64,000 nucleotides of DNA from Loripinus fragilis (taxonomy: Eukaryota; Mollusca; Bivalvia; Lucinida; Lucinidae). The translations under genes were made by a program, and so were the position numbers. Every line of letters begins with the position of its first letter. Position 1 is the stretch's first letter. The notes beneath the pieces are model-generated. The model did not search any database. It was not told the DNA's origin and saw only the letters and a program-made list of their open reading frames with translations. Location of the stretch: positions 73,614,665 to 73,678,664 of the forward strand of contig OZ026517.1 in assembly GCA_964019695.1 (NCBI GenBank), given 5' to 3'. Shown here piece after piece: positions 63,881 through 64,000 of this stretch.

Positions 63881-64000
63881 TTAGCTAAATTAGACCCTTT
63901 GCCTTAGCTGCCATACTGGATACAGTAATGACACCATTCTAACAAAAAATCTATCCAGTGACCTAAAGTTCCACAGAGAATGTAAACCCAAGCTATTGGA

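Overview
The window looks like nuclear DNA of a marine invertebrate, most likely a bivalve mollusc. This is inferred from content, not from a database match. It is AT-rich and gene-poor. It has split genes with GT-AG introns, tRNA-derived SINEs with the poly(CAAA)-type tails common in molluscs, many palindromic and TIR-bearing MITEs, microsatellites, a LINE with a PHD finger and a 2A-like peptide, and a MULE with FLYWCH and transposase parts. There is no bacterial operon, CRISPR array or genuine tRNA/rRNA gene.

Host genes. (1) On the minus strand, 8185 down to 1566, I reconstruct a small type I membrane protein: signal-peptide exon (8121-8185), two exons of one EMI domain (6476-6598, 5225-5331), one phase 1-1 EGF exon (3063-3167), and two alternative-looking transmembrane exons (1913-2004 and 1566-1674). 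All junctions agree in phase and the 3' end is not found. (2) A 363-codon open frame at 36868-37959 (+) encodes an unrecognised protein with a C-terminal RVxF-type PP1-docking motif. (3) The last coding exon of an unrecognised gene lies at 63027-63174 (-).

Mobile DNA fills most of the rest. 11.8-14.2 kb and 21.7-24.8 kb hold two copies of one MULE: the second carries a broken FLYWCH/MULE transposase, the first lost it and received nested repeats. 19.6-20.0 kb and 27.0-27.5 kb hold an oppositely oriented MITE pair. 34.1-35.9 kb is a decayed reverse-transcriptase fragment split by a 1147-bp insertion that carries a divergent-promoter-like segment. 39-45.5 kb and 53.7-55.7 kb are degenerate tandem-repeat fields. 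47.4-53.5 kb is a 6.1-kb element with about 38-bp TIRs, a 5-bp target duplication (TATTT) and inward-facing coding-like first exons just inside each end. I could not assign it to a known superfamily and consider it the best candidate for something undescribed. 56.0-61.0 kb is a mariner-like non-autonomous element, rich in X-box-like palindromes, into which a 4-kb LINE (2A + PHD + endonuclease + RT) has inserted.

Two short elements (308-547 and 51213-51521) share an unusual plan: a 17-bp TIR around a core of degenerate short tandem repeats, with target duplications. Coordinates of diffuse repeats are approximate; exon, TIR and TSD positions were read base by base.
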